A DNA stretch of 64,000 bases, from contig NZ_CP030038.1 of the NCBI RefSeq assembly GCF_015291725.1, forward strand, positions 4,763,001-4,827,000. Reading direction: 5' to 3'. The notes beneath the pieces were generated by a model, which ran no database searches, was not told the origin of the DNA, and saw only the letters and a program-made list of their open reading frames with translations. The stretch comes from Bradyrhizobium sp. CCBAU 51765 (GTDB lineage: Bacteria > Pseudomonadota > Alphaproteobacteria > Rhizobiales > Xanthobacteraceae). The translations under genes were made by a program, and so were the position numbers. How positions within the stretch are numbered: position 1 is the stretch's first letter; each line of letters starts with the position of its first letter. Shown piece by piece: positions 14,327 through 23,664 of the stretch.

Positions 14327-15349
14327 TCAGGCCTTGTCCGGCCCGACCCGCACCAGCTGCTTGCCGAAATTGGCGCCCTTCAGGAGGCCCATGAAGGCGC
14401 CGGGCGCACTCTCCAGGCCCTCGGTGACGAATTCCTTGTACTTGACCTTGCCGTCGCGAACCCAGGCGGACATGTCGCGCAGGAAGTCGCCATGGCGCGC
14501 GGCGAAGTCGGAAACGATGAAGCCGCGGAAGGTCAGCCGCTTGGTGAGGATGTTGCGCATCATCGCGCCGGCCCATTTCGGCGGCTTGGCCTCGGTGTCG
14601 TTGTAATGGGCGATGAGGCCGCAGACCGGCACGCGCGCGAACGGATTGAGCAGCGGGAACACAGCTTCGAACACGGCGCCGCCGACATTCTCGAAGTAGA
14701 CGTCGATCCCCTTCGGGCAGGCATCCTTGAGCCTGGCGGCGAGATCGGGATCGCGGTGATCGATACAGGCATCGAAGCCGAGCTCCTTGACCACGTAGTC
14801 GCACTTGTCCTTGCCGCCGGCGATGCCGACCGCGCGTGCGCCCTTGATCCTGGCGATCTGGCCGACGGCCGAGCCGACCGCGCCGGAAGCACCGGCAACG
14901 ACGACGGTCTCGCCGGGTTGCGGCTTGCCGATGTCGAGCAGGCCCGTGTAGGCCGTCATACCGGGCATGCCGAGCACGCCGATCGAGGTCGAGATCGGCC
15001 CGAGCTTGGGATCGACCTTGATCAGGCCCTTGCCGTTCGAGATCGCATGCGTCTGCCAGCCGGAGCGGATGCGCACGATGTCGCCGACCGCGAAATCGGG
15101 ATTGTTGGAGGCTGCGACCTCGCTGACCGCCTCGCCTTCCATCACCCCGCCGATCGGCACCGGTGCAGCGTAGGACGGCCCCTCGCTCATGCGCCCGCGC
15201 ATATAGGGATCGAGCGACAGCCAGATCGTGCGCAGCAGGACTTCACCTGGTCCGGGTGTCGGAACGGCAAATTCCTCCAGGCGAAAATCAGACGGCTTGG
15301 GTTCGCCGACGGGACGTGCGGCGAGAACGATGCGTTTGCCTTGGGACAT
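14327..15349 (-). CDS. NADP-dependent medium-chain oxidoreductase (CurA/YncB-like)
   Basis: A 340-residue zinc-independent MDR-family reductase. The N-terminal catalytic domain carries LSLDPYMRGRMS, typical of leukotriene B4 12-hydroxydehydrogenase/curcumin reductase relatives. The nucleotide-binding motif is GASGAVGSAVGQIAR, followed by the NADP-preferring region VGIAGGKDKC. The likely reaction is NADPH-dependent reduction of an alpha,beta-unsaturated carbonyl. It is monocistronic; a repeat separates it from guaB. Confidence 0.92.
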   Translation of the reverse strand: MSQGKRIVLAARPVGEPKPSDFRLEEFAVPTPGPGEVLLRTIWLSLDPYMRGRMSEGPSYAAPVPIGGVMEGEAVSEVAASNNPDFAVGDIVRIRSGWQTHAISNGKGLIKVDPKLGPISTSIGVLGMPGMTAYTGLLDIGKPQPGETVVVAGASGAVGSAVGQIARIKGARAVGIAGGKDKCDYVVKELGFDACIDHRDPDLAARLKDACPKGIDVYFENVGGAVFEAVFPLLNPFARVPVCGLIAHYNDTEAKPPKWAGAMMRNILTKRLTFRGFIVSDFAARHGDFLRDMSAWVRDGKVKYKEFVTEGLESAPGAFMGLLKGANFGKQLVRVGPDKA

Positions 15350-15448
15350 GACTTCCTCCGGATTGCTTTGTCGGCGCGAGCGAAGCGGAGGGAGAGAAGC
15401 GCGTCAATATAAAAGCGATGGAGCGGTTATGCAGAGACGTGCACAGCT

Positions 15449-15594
15449 CTCGTGTCCCGGACGCGCTGCGACGTGAAACGTTGCTGCGCCAGGGCCGGGA
15501 CCCAGAACGCAACACGGCAGGACGCGGAGGCGTGGGCGGCCCCGGCTCTGCAGCGCATCACCGAAGAGGTGCCACGCTGCGTCCGGGGCACGAG
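15449..15594. repeat. Intergenic palindrome, 'CTCGTGTCCCGGACGCG' family
   Basis: Outer arms CTCGTGTCCCGGACG (left) and CGTCCGGGGCACGAG (right) enclose inner complementary segments around CAGCGCA and CCCCGGCTCTGC. It ends 8 bases after the guaB stop codon and could act as its transcription end. Confidence 0.7.
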
Positions 15595-15602
15595 GCCGGC
15601 GG

Positions 15603-17096
15603 CTAACCCCCGCCCGGATAGTTCGGGCTCTCGCGCGTGATCGTCACGTCGTGGACGTGGCTTTCGCGCAGGCCGGCGCCGGTGATGCGGACGAACTGGG
15701 CCTTCTCGTGCAGCTCCTTCATGTCGCGTGCGCCGACATAGCCCATCGCAGCGCGCAGGCCGCCGGCAAGCTGGTGCATGACGTGGCCGACCGCACCCTT
15801 GTAGGGCACCTGGCCCTCGATGCCTTCGGGCACGAGCTTGAGCGTGTCCTTGATGTCCTGCTGGAAATAGCGGTCGGCCGATCCGCGCGCCATCGCGCCG
15901 ACCGAGCCCATGCCGCGATAGGCCTTGTAGGAGCGGCCTTGCCACAAGAACACTTCTCCGGGCGTCTCGTCGGTGCCGGCGAGCAGCGAGCCCACCATGG
16001 CGATGTCGGCACCGGCGGCAAGCGCCTTCGCAAGGTCGCCGGAGTATTTGATGCCGCCGTCGGCGATGACCGGGATGTCGGACTTCTTCGCCGCTTCCAC
16101 CGCATCCATGATCGCGGTGAGCTGGGGCACGCCGACGCCGGCGACGATGCGGGTGGTGCAGATCGAGCCCGGGCCGATGCCGACCTTGATGCAATCCGCG
16201 CCCGCGTCGATCAGCGCCTGCGCGCCCTCGGTGGTGGCGACGTTGCCGGCGACGACCTGCACCGAGTTGGACAGACGCTTGATGCGGTTCACCGCGTGCA
16301 GCACGTGACGGGAATGGCCATGCGCGGTATCGACGACGACGAGGTCGACGCCGGCATCGATCAGGCGCTCGGTGCGCTCGAAGCCGGTATCGCCGACGGT
16401 GGTGGCCGCGGCGACGCGAAGGCGCCCTTGCGCGTCCTTGCAGGCGAGCGGATGGGCGACCGCCTTCTCCATGTCCTTCACGGTGATGAGGCCGACGCAG
16501 CGATATTGCTCGTCGACGACGAGCAGCTTCTCGATGCGGTGCTGGTGCAGCATCCGCCGCGCCTCGTCCTGGCTGACATTCTCACGGACCGTGACGAGGT
16601 TTTCGTGCGTCATCAGCTCGGAGATCTTTTGCTGGCGGTTGGTCGCAAACCTCACGTCACGGTTGGTGAGAATGCCGACCAGCTTGCCGGGCGTGGACTT
16701 GCCCGCGCCGGTGACGACGGGAATGCCGGAGATGCCGTGATCGCTCATCAGCTTCAGCGCGTCGTCGAGCGTGGCCTCGGGGCTGATGGTGAGCGGGTTC
16801 ACCACCATGCCGGACTCGTAGCGCTTGACCTGCCGCACCTGGGCGGCTTGTCCTTCGGGATCGAAATTGCGGTGAATGACGCCGAGGCCGCCGGACTGCG
16901 CCATGGCGATCGCCATGCGGGCCTCGGTGACCGTGTCCATGGCGGAGGCCATGATCGGAATATTGAGCGGAATGGCGCGGGTGACGCGGGAACGGATGTC
17001 GACCTCGCCCGGCATGACGTCGGACAGGCCCGGCTTCAACAGCACGTCGTCGAACGTAAGGGCTTCGCGGATGCCTTGAAGTTGCACCGTGGCCAT
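15603..17096 (-). CDS. guaB: Inosine-5'-monophosphate dehydrogenase
   Basis: A 497-residue enzyme oxidising IMP to XMP with NAD+, the committed step of GMP synthesis upstream of GuaA. The TIM barrel is interrupted by a CBS pair (about residues 100-210). The catalytic Cys313 lies in GPGSICTTR, and the flap/active-site segments KAYRGMGSVGAM and GVEGQVPY-like sequence (GIEGQVPYKG) follow. AAGGAG lies 9 bases before the ATG. Confidence 0.98.
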   Translation of the reverse strand: MATVQLQGIREALTFDDVLLKPGLSDVMPGEVDIRSRVTRAIPLNIPIMASAMDTVTEARMAIAMAQSGGLGVIHRNFDPEGQAAQVRQVKRYESGMVVNPLTISPEATLDDALKLMSDHGISGIPVVTGAGKSTPGKLVGILTNRDVRFATNRQQKISELMTHENLVTVRENVSQDEARRMLHQHRIEKLLVVDEQYRCVGLITVKDMEKAVAHPLACKDAQGRLRVAAATTVGDTGFERTERLIDAGVDLVVVDTAHGHSRHVLHAVNRIKRLSNSVQVVAGNVATTEGAQALIDAGADCIKVGIGPGSICTTRIVAGVGVPQLTAIMDAVEAAKKSDIPVIADGGIKYSGDLAKALAAGADIAMVGSLLAGTDETPGEVFLWQGRSYKAYRGMGSVGAMARGSADRYFQQDIKDTLKLVPEGIEGQVPYKGAVGHVMHQLAGGLRAAMGYVGARDMKELHEKAQFVRITGAGLRESHVHDVTITRESPNYPGGG

Positions 17097-17550
17097 CTGC
17101 CAACTCCTTCCTGCGGCCCTGCCGCAAATGCTTATGGATGAGCGCCGCCCTCGGCGTACCTTGCGGCATCGCCGGAGAATCGGAGCCCATCGGTGGGGTT
17201 GACGCGGGTCGATAGCACGGCCGCGTGACGAATCAAAGCAATTCGGGCCGCCGGCCAGCCATGCACAGGCATTTTACGTAAATTCGGCGGGGATAGCCCG
17301 CGCGCGGCCCACCCGCTGCCATTCCGGGGCGCGACGACATCGCGAACCCGGAATCCATCCCACAGCGGTCCCGCGGCCCAATGGCTTCCGGGCTCGCGCC
17401 AAGCGGCGCGCCCCGGGATGACGGAGACGCAGGGTCACACCGTTGTTACGCGGGACTTAGGTGCCATGCGCCGATCCGCAATGGTCTCCGCCTGGTGGCG
17501 ATGATAAGCCGCAACTCCGTCCTTCCTTCCGATTTCATTACCAATCCGTC
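17097..17550. other. Intergenic region between divergent guaB and an MFS gene
   Basis: 454 bases with no supported gene. It must hold the guaB promoter on the minus strand and the MFS promoter on the plus strand. TTTACGTAAA at 17273-17282 is a perfect 10-base palindrome of unknown role. A long repeat copy fills 17320-17422. Reading frames here look non-coding. Confidence 0.6.
17320..17422. repeat. Intergenic palindrome, 'GTCATTCCGGGGCG' family
   Basis: Left arm CATTCCGGGGCGCGACG with GAACCCGGAATCC inside; right arm GCGCCCCGGGATGAC. It is a two-hairpin copy of the family also seen at 10892, 19051, 61959 and 63555. Confidence 0.7.
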
Positions 17551-19041
17551 ATGGTCGACAAGCAACGCGTCATTCCACTGATCGTGGCCACTGCTCTCTT
17601 CATGGAGAACATGGACTCGACGGTGATCGCCACCTCGCTGCCGGCGATCGCGGCCGACATCGGCACCAGCCCGCTGACGCTGAAGCTCGCGATCACCTCC
17701 TATCTGCTGTCGCTGGCGGTATTCATTCCGGCGAGCGGCTGGACCGCCGACCGGTTCGGCGCACGCATGGTGTTCGCGATCGCGGTCGGGGTGTTCATGG
17801 TCGGCTCGGTCGGCTGCGCGCTCTCGACCTCGGTCACCGACTTCGTCTTCGCGCGCATCCTGCAAGGCATGGGCGGCGCGATGATGACGCCGGTCGGACG
17901 CCTCGTGCTGCTGCGCTCGGTCGACAAAAGTGCGCTGGTCAATGCCATGGCCTGGGTGACGGTCCCTGCCCTCATAGGCCCGGTGATCGGCCCGCCGCTC
18001 GGCGGCTTCATCACCACCTACGCGTCCTGGCACTGGATCTTCCTGATCAACATCCCGATCGGGCTGCTCGGCATCTTCATGGCCTTGCGCTTCATCGACC
18101 CGATCAAGAGCGAGGAACGCGAGCCGTTCGATCTCTACGGCATGGTGCTCGCTGGGCTGGGACTCGCAGGCATCGCCTTCGGCCTGTCGGTTGCCGGCCT
18201 CAATCTGCTGCCATGGAGCACCGTTGCCGCGCTGGTCGCGGGCGGCGCGATCTCGATGACGCTCTACGTCATGCATGCCCGGCGTACGGGATCGCCGGTG
18301 CTGGATTTCTCGCTTCTGAAGCTGCCGACGCTGCGCGCGGCCGTGCTCGGCGGCTTCCTGTTCCGCCTCGGCATCGGCGCGCTGCCGTTCCTGCTGCCGC
18401 TCTTGATGCAGATCGGCTTCGGGCTGACGCCGTTCCATTCCGGCCTCGTCACCTTCGCCTCCTCGCTCGGCGCGATGGGCATGAAGACGCTGGCCGCCCG
18501 CATCATCCGCACCTTCGGCTTCCGCAACCTGATGACGGTGAACGCGATCGTCAGCGCGTTCTTCCTCGGCGTCTGCGCGCTGTTCACGGTGTCGACGCCG
18601 CTGCTGATCATTATGGTCATCCTGGTGGTCGGCGGCTTCTTCCGCTCGCTGGAGTTCACCGCGATCAACACGGTCGCCTATGCCGAGGTCGAGACCGCGC
18701 AGATGAGCCGCGCCACCACCCTCGTCAGCGTCAACCAGCAGCTCGCGATCTCGGCCGGCGTCGCCGTCGGCGCGGCCTGTGTCGAGACGACGATGTGGTT
18801 CAGCCATGTCAGCGAGCTCAACGCCACCGTGTTCGCGCCCGCCTTCGTCGTGGTCGCGCTGACCTCGGCCGCGTCGAGCTGGTTCTTCTGGCAGATGCCC
18901 GCCGACGCCGGCAACGAGATCTCCGGCCGCAAGGCCGTGGAAATCGCCAGCCGCAAGGGCGCGGGCAAAGGCGCGGCAAAGGCCGCCGTCAAGGCGGCGA
19001 GCGAGGATACGCAGGACGTGCGGGACCAGCGGCTGGGGTAA
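17551..19041 (+). CDS. MFS drug exporter, DHA2 (EmrB/QacA) family
   Basis: A 496-residue inner-membrane transporter with about 14 hydrophobic helices. MENMDSTVIATSLPAIA in helix 1 matches the DHA2 signature LDxTIVNVALP, and GWTADRFGARMVF is motif A. The ATG at 17551 (MVDKQRVIPLIV) was chosen because it opens directly into helix 1; an upstream in-frame start adds 30 non-hydrophobic residues. The Lys/Ala-rich C-terminal tail (KGAAKAAVKAASE) is unusual. No membrane-fusion partner is adjacent. Substrate unknown. Confidence 0.92.
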   Translation: MVDKQRVIPLIVATALFMENMDSTVIATSLPAIAADIGTSPLTLKLAITSYLLSLAVFIPASGWTADRFGARMVFAIAVGVFMVGSVGCALSTSVTDFVFARILQGMGGAMMTPVGRLVLLRSVDKSALVNAMAWVTVPALIGPVIGPPLGGFITTYASWHWIFLINIPIGLLGIFMALRFIDPIKSEEREPFDLYGMVLAGLGLAGIAFGLSVAGLNLLPWSTVAALVAGGAISMTLYVMHARRTGSPVLDFSLLKLPTLRAAVLGGFLFRLGIGALPFLLPLLMQIGFGLTPFHSGLVTFASSLGAMGMKTLAARIIRTFGFRNLMTVNAIVSAFFLGVCALFTVSTPLLIIMVILVVGGFFRSLEFTAINTVAYAEVETAQMSRATTLVSVNQQLAISAGVAVGAACVETTMWFSHVSELNATVFAPAFVVVALTSAASSWFFWQMPADAGNEISGRKAVEIASRKGAGKGAAKAAVKAASEDTQDVRDQRLG

Positions 19042-19050
19042 ACCTCCGCG

Positions 19051-19154
19051 ATCATTCCGGGGCGATGCGCAGCATCGAACCCGGAATCTATCACCCCCAG
19101 AACGTGTTGAGAGATGGATTCCGGTTTCGTCTCTTCGAGGCGCCCCAGAATGAC
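19051..19154. repeat. Intergenic palindrome, 'GTCATTCCGGGGCG' family
   Basis: Arms ATCATTCCGGGGCG and CGCCCCAGAATGAC enclose a second palindromic pair (AACCCGGAAT / ATTCCGGTTT). It lies between the convergent MFS and rlmE genes. Confidence 0.7.
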
Positions 19155-19166
19155 GGGAGTACGCGG

Positions 19167-19871
19167 CTACGCCGTTCCCCCGCCGCGAAACCCCGTCGCC
19201 AGCACGTAGCGCTCGGAGGAATCCTGCCGGCTCGCGGCGGGCTTGACGTGGCGCACCGTGGCGAAGTCGCGCTTGAGCTGGGCGAGCAGTTCGGCATCGG
19301 CGCCGCTCTGGAACGTCTTTGCGAGGAACGTGCCGCCGGGCTTGAGCACGTCGCAGGCAAAAGCAGCGGCCGTCTCGACCAGGCCGACGATGCGGAGCTG
19401 GTCGGTCTTGCGGTGGCCGGTGGTGTTGGCGGCCATGTCGGACATCACGACGTCGGCCTTGCCGCCCAGCATTGCCGTGAGCTTCTCCGGCGCGTCATTG
19501 TCCATGAAGTCGAGCTGCGCAAAATCGACGCCGGGGATCTCGGGCATCTCCAGCAGATCGATCGCGACGACCTTGCCCTTGCCTTCCGTCGAGCCGACGC
19601 GCTTGGCGGCGATCTGGCTCCAGCCGCCGGGCGCGGCGCCGAGGTCGACCACGGCCATGCCGGGTTTCAACAGCCGATACTTGTCATCGATCTCCAAAAG
19701 CTTGAACGCCGCGCGCGAGCGATAACCTGCCGCCTTGGCCTTCGCGACATAGGGATCGTTGAGCTGCCGCTCCAGCCAGAGCTTGGACGACAATTTGCGC
19801 TTGCCGCCGGTCTTGACCTTGGTCTTGACTTGGACGTGCAAGCGGCCGGTGGTGTCCTTGGCCATACTCAC
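19167..19871 (-). CDS. rlmE: 23S rRNA (uridine-2'-O)-methyltransferase RlmE (FtsJ/RrmJ)
   Basis: A 234-residue methyltransferase that modifies U2552 of 23S rRNA late in large-subunit assembly. The SAM motif DLGAAPGGWSQIA, the Lys of YRSRAAFKLLEID, the Asp of SDMAANTTGH and the Lys of LAKTFQSGAD form the K-D-K-E catalytic set together with SSERYVLATGF. The ATG overlaps the stop of the upstream ppx/gppA-like gene by four bases (ATGA), so the two are translationally coupled. Confidence 0.97.
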   Translation of the reverse strand: MSMAKDTTGRLHVQVKTKVKTGGKRKLSSKLWLERQLNDPYVAKAKAAGYRSRAAFKLLEIDDKYRLLKPGMAVVDLGAAPGGWSQIAAKRVGSTEGKGKVVAIDLLEMPEIPGVDFAQLDFMDNDAPEKLTAMLGGKADVVMSDMAANTTGHRKTDQLRIVGLVETAAAFACDVLKPGGTFLAKTFQSGADAELLAQLKRDFATVRHVKPAASRQDSSERYVLATGFRGGGTA

Positions 19872-20953
19872 CAGCTCCTGAGCGCGCCGTCCTCGCGCAT
19901 CATCTCGACCAGCATGCCTTCGCGCAGGCCCCGGTCGGCGACGCGCAGGCGCGGCAGCGGAAAGGCGCGGCGGATGGCATCGAGGATGGCGCAGCCGGCC
20001 AGCACGAGGTCGGCGCGCTCGACGCTGATGCAGCTGTTGTTCGCGCGCTCCTCGTAGCTCATGCCGAGCAGCCTGCTGATGGTCGCGGTGATATCCGCAT
20101 CGTTCATCCAGATGCTGTCGATACGGCGGCGGTCATAGCGCGGCAGGTTGAGGTGGATGCCGGCGAGCGTCGTCACCGTGCCGGACGTGCCGAGCAGGTG
20201 CATGTCGGTGAGATCGCTGCCGTGCTCCTCCGCGAACGGGGTGACATGGCTTGCGACCTCGCGCTCCATCGCGGCATAGATCCCGGGCGTCACGTCGCGG
20301 CCGCCGAACTGCTCGGCGAGCGTGACCACACCGTACGGGATCGACATCCAGGCCTTGATGCGCGGCTGCGGATTTGCGGGATCGCGCTCGATCCGCACCA
20401 GTTCGGTCGAGCCGCCGCCGATGTCGAACAGGATCGCACCGCGTCCTCTGGGGTCGACCAGCGGCGAGCAGCCGAGCACGGCGAGAGAAGCCTCGGTCTC
20501 GCGGTCGATCACCTCGAGCTCGATCCCGGTCTCGGCCGCGACGCGGCTGCGGAAGCCCTCCGCGTTCGAGGCGGCGCGGCAGGCTTCGGTCGCGATCAGC
20601 CGCAGCCGCCGCGCCTTCCGCAGGTTGATCTTGTCGCGGCAAATGCTGAGCGCCGCGATGGCGCGCTCGATCGCGGCCTCGCTGATGCACCCGGTCGCGG
20701 AGACGCCCTCGCCGAGCCGGATGATGCGTGAGAAGGAATCGACCACGCGAAAGCCGTCGTGGGTCGGACAGGCGATCAGCAGCCTGCAATTGTTGGTGCC
20801 GAGGTCCAGCGCCGCATAGACGCCGGCTCCCGGCGCTTGCGCGCCAATGGCCGGATCGGCGGCCAACGCCACCGCCGCCATCGACCCCTCCAGCTCGCCG
20901 TGCGGCCCATGTTGGCTTACATGGCCGTCGCGTAGCCGCGTGTGGTCATTCAT
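19868..20953 (-). CDS. Ppx/GppA family phosphatase
   Basis: A 361-residue member of the exopolyphosphatase / pppGpp phosphohydrolase family (ASKHA fold). The N-terminal nucleotide-fold motif is AALDLGTNNCRLLIA, and the second phosphate motif is LFDIGGGSTELV. It lacks the long C-terminal HD-like domain of E. coli Ppx, so it is the short form. The ATG at 20953 was chosen over a start 111 bases upstream. It is coupled to rlmE, a pairing that suggests a link between stringent-response nucleotides or polyphosphate and ribosome assembly. Confidence 0.92.
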   Translation of the reverse strand: MNDHTRLRDGHVSQHGPHGELEGSMAAVALAADPAIGAQAPGAGVYAALDLGTNNCRLLIACPTHDGFRVVDSFSRIIRLGEGVSATGCISEAAIERAIAALSICRDKINLRKARRLRLIATEACRAASNAEGFRSRVAAETGIELEVIDRETEASLAVLGCSPLVDPRGRGAILFDIGGGSTELVRIERDPANPQPRIKAWMSIPYGVVTLAEQFGGRDVTPGIYAAMEREVASHVTPFAEEHGSDLTDMHLLGTSGTVTTLAGIHLNLPRYDRRRIDSIWMNDADITATISRLLGMSYEERANNSCISVERADLVLAGCAILDAIRRAFPLPRLRVADRGLREGMLVEMMREDGALRSW

Positions 20954-21162
20954 ACAAATTGTCTTTCCGCGGCCGGTCGGGCCGGTCTGGAATTGATTTT
21001 TCGCCTGAAACATTAGCAGCGCGGCAGGCCTGCGCAACAACGCATCACATGGGACCATGCCCATTCGTGCGTTGTCGTGAACGGGGTGGTGGGTTATCTG
21101 AGGAGAGTCCGGTCTCCCGCTGCCGCGAAAATGCGCAAATGCCGGCTTTTCAGGTCAATTCC

Positions 21163-23535
21163 ATGCAAGAACACACCAAATCGTCCACGCTCGAGAACGC
21201 TATTGCACTGCAAAAATATGGCGTCGGGCAACCGGTCCGCCGCAAGGAGGACGACACGCTGGTGCGCGGCAAGGGCCGCTACACCGACGATTTCAACCTG
21301 CCCGGCCAGGCCTATGCCGTGATCGTCCGCTCCACCCATGCCCATGGCATCATCCGCGGCATCAACAGCGAGGCTGCCAAGGCGATGCCGGGCGTGCTGG
21401 GGGTGTGGACCGGCAAGGATCTCGATGCCGCCGGTTATGGCCCCTTCACCTGCGGCCTGCCGCTGAAGAGCCGTGACGGCTCGCCCCTGCTCCAGACCAA
21501 CCGCCAGCCGCTCGCGACCGACAAGGTCCGCTTCGTCGGCGATCCCGTCGCCTTCGTGGTGGCGGAGACGCTGGCGCAGGCGCGCGACGCCGCCGAGGCG
21601 GTCGAGCTCGATATCGAGCCGCTGCCCGCGGTGACCGATCCCGAGGAAGCCGCCAAGCCTGGCGCGCCGCAGCTTTACGACCACATCCCTGATAACGTCG
21701 CGCTCGACTACCATTATGGCGACATGGACAAGGTCAACGCGGCCTTTGCCAGTGCCGCCCATGTCACAAAGCTCGACATCGAGAACACCCGCGTCGCCGT
21801 GGTCTCGATGGAGCCGCGTGTTGGCCTTGCCTCCTACGACAAGAAGTCCGAGCGCTACACGCTTCAGGTGCCGACGCAGGGTGTCGCCGGCAACCGCGCC
21901 AATCTCGCCAGGAACCTCAACGTGCCGAATGACAAGGTGCGCATCCTGACCGCCAATGTCGGCGGTTCCTTCGGCATGAAGAACGTCAACTATCCCGAAT
22001 ACATGTGCATCCTGTATGCGGCCAAGGCGCTGGGACGTCCGGTGAAGTGGCTTGACGAGCGCTCCACCAGCTTCCTCTCCGACAGCCACGGCCGTGCGCA
22101 GAAGATCCACGCCGAGCTCGCGCTCGACGCCGAGGGGCATTTCCTCGCGGCCAAGCTGTCCGGCTACGGCAATCTCGGCGCCTACATCACCGGCGTCGCG
22201 CCGGGCCCGCTCTCGCTCAACACGGGCAAGAATTTCTCCAGCGTCTATCGCACGCCGCTGATGGCGGTCGACATCAAGACGGTGCTGACCAACACCACGT
22301 TGATGGGCGCCTATCGCGGCGCCGGCCGGCCCGAGGCGAACTACTACATGGAGCGGTTGATCGACCGCGCCGCCGACGAGATGGGCATCAACCGGCTGAC
22401 CTTGCGCAGGCGCAACTTCATCAAGCCGAACCAGATTCCGTTCCCGGCCTCCTCCGGCGTCACCTATGACAGCGGCGACTTCCAGGCCGTGTTCAACAAG
22501 GCGCTCGAGATTTCCGACCACGAGAATTTCGCCAAGCGCAAGAAGGAGAGCAGGAAGGCCGGCAAGCTGCGCGGCATAGCGGTCGGCTCCTATCTCGAGG
22601 TCACGGCGCCGCCGAGCCCCGAGCTCGGCAAGATCGTATTCGATCCCGACGGCACCGTGCAGCTCATCACCGGAACGCTCGATTACGGCCAGGGCCATGC
22701 CACGCCGTTCGCGCAGGTGCTGAGCGCGCAGCTCGGCGTTCCCTTCGAGAACATCAAGCTGGTGCAGGGCGACAGCGACATCGTGCACACCGGCAACGGC
22801 ACCGGCGGCTCGCGCTCGATCATGGCGAGCGGCCAGGCCATCGTGGGCGCCGCCCAGCTCGTCATCGAGAAAGGCAAGCGCGCCGCGGCGCATATGCTGG
22901 AGGCGTCCGAAGCCGACATCGAATTCGAAGGTGGCAGGTTCACGATTGCAGGCACCGATCGCAGCATCGACATCATGGAGCTCGCCAAGAAGCTGCACGA
23001 CGGCAAGATGCCGGAGGGCGTGCCTGAGACGCTCGATGTCGATCACACCAGCGAGCCGATCGCCTCGGCCTTCCCGAACGGCTGCCACGTCGCCGAGGTC
23101 GAGATCGATCCGGAGACCGGCGTGACGCAGATCGTGCGCTACAGCGCGGTCAACGATTTCGGCACGGTGATCAATCCGATGCTGGTCGCGGGCCAGCTTC
23201 ATGGCGGCGTCGTCCAGGGCATCGGCCAGGCGCTGATGGAGCACGTCCGCTACGACGAGAGCGGCCAGCCGATCACGGGCTCGCTGATGGACTACGCCCT
23301 GCCCCGCGCCGAGGACGTGCCGAACATGGCGGTCGGCGACCACCCGGTGCCGGCCACGACCAACCCGCTCGGCAGCAAGGGCTGCGGCGAAGCCGGCTGC
23401 GCCGGCAGCCTGTCCACGGTGGTGAACGCGGTGATCGATGCGCTCTCGGAGTACGGCATCAAGCACATCGACATGCCGCTGACCCCGGAGCGCGTGTGGC
23501 GTGCGATCCAGGAGGCGCAGGCCAAGGCGGCGTAA
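21163..23535 (+). CDS. Molybdopterin-binding large subunit of a xanthine dehydrogenase/CO dehydrogenase family hydroxylase
   Basis: A 790-residue catalytic subunit of the molybdenum hydroxylase family. VGQPVRRKEDDTLVRGKGRY opens the conserved domain; GGSFGMK and GAYRGAGRPEA are Mo-cofactor and substrate-channel motifs, and GCGEAG near the C-terminus carries the catalytic Glu. AYRGAGR rather than AYxCSFR places it with form II / xanthine dehydrogenase-like proteins, not true CO dehydrogenase. The ATG at 21163 is assumed; 21139 is an alternative. No FAD or 2Fe-2S subunit genes are next to it, so partners must be encoded elsewhere. Confidence 0.9.
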   Translation: MQEHTKSSTLENAIALQKYGVGQPVRRKEDDTLVRGKGRYTDDFNLPGQAYAVIVRSTHAHGIIRGINSEAAKAMPGVLGVWTGKDLDAAGYGPFTCGLPLKSRDGSPLLQTNRQPLATDKVRFVGDPVAFVVAETLAQARDAAEAVELDIEPLPAVTDPEEAAKPGAPQLYDHIPDNVALDYHYGDMDKVNAAFASAAHVTKLDIENTRVAVVSMEPRVGLASYDKKSERYTLQVPTQGVAGNRANLARNLNVPNDKVRILTANVGGSFGMKNVNYPEYMCILYAAKALGRPVKWLDERSTSFLSDSHGRAQKIHAELALDAEGHFLAAKLSGYGNLGAYITGVAPGPLSLNTGKNFSSVYRTPLMAVDIKTVLTNTTLMGAYRGAGRPEANYYMERLIDRAADEMGINRLTLRRRNFIKPNQIPFPASSGVTYDSGDFQAVFNKALEISDHENFAKRKKESRKAGKLRGIAVGSYLEVTAPPSPELGKIVFDPDGTVQLITGTLDYGQGHATPFAQVLSAQLGVPFENIKLVQGDSDIVHTGNGTGGSRSIMASGQAIVGAAQLVIEKGKRAAAHMLEASEADIEFEGGRFTIAGTDRSIDIMELAKKLHDGKMPEGVPETLDVDHTSEPIASAFPNGCHVAEVEIDPETGVTQIVRYSAVNDFGTVINPMLVAGQLHGGVVQGIGQALMEHVRYDESGQPITGSLMDYALPRAEDVPNMAVGDHPVPATTNPLGSKGCGEAGCAGSLSTVVNAVIDALSEYGIKHIDMPLTPERVWRAIQEAQAKAA

Positions 23536-23554
23536 GGGCTGCGTTTTTTCGGTC

Positions 23555-23638
23555 GTCATGGCCGGGCTTGTCCCGGCCATCCACGCCTTACCACGAGGCA
23601 TGAAGAACGTGGATGCCCGGGACAAGCCCGGGCATGAC
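23555..23638. repeat. Intergenic palindrome, 'GTCATGGCCGGGCTTGTCCC' family
   Basis: Arms GTCATGGCCGGGCTTGTCCC and GGGACAAGCCCGGGCATGAC, with each arm itself partly palindromic. It lies between convergent genes. Other copies are at 29450 and 60612, with a single hairpin at 30693. Confidence 0.8.
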
Positions 23639-23664
23639 GATGTGGCGATGGTGTGCCCCGTTCC

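Noticed and set aside
15651..17141. Long open frame antisense to guaB
   Set aside because: Composition is Ala/Arg/Gly/Asp-rich with no recognisable motif, and it mirrors a clearly real gene. High-GC codon bias opens such frames on the opposite strand.
17273..17282. TTTACGTAAA palindrome between guaB and the MFS gene as a specific operator
   Set aside because: A lone 10-base palindrome with no adjacent regulator gene; noted in the intergenic entry only.
21094..23625. 843-codon open frame antisense to the molybdenum hydroxylase gene
   Set aside because: It is a shadow frame of a well-supported gene with family motifs; the antisense translation has none.
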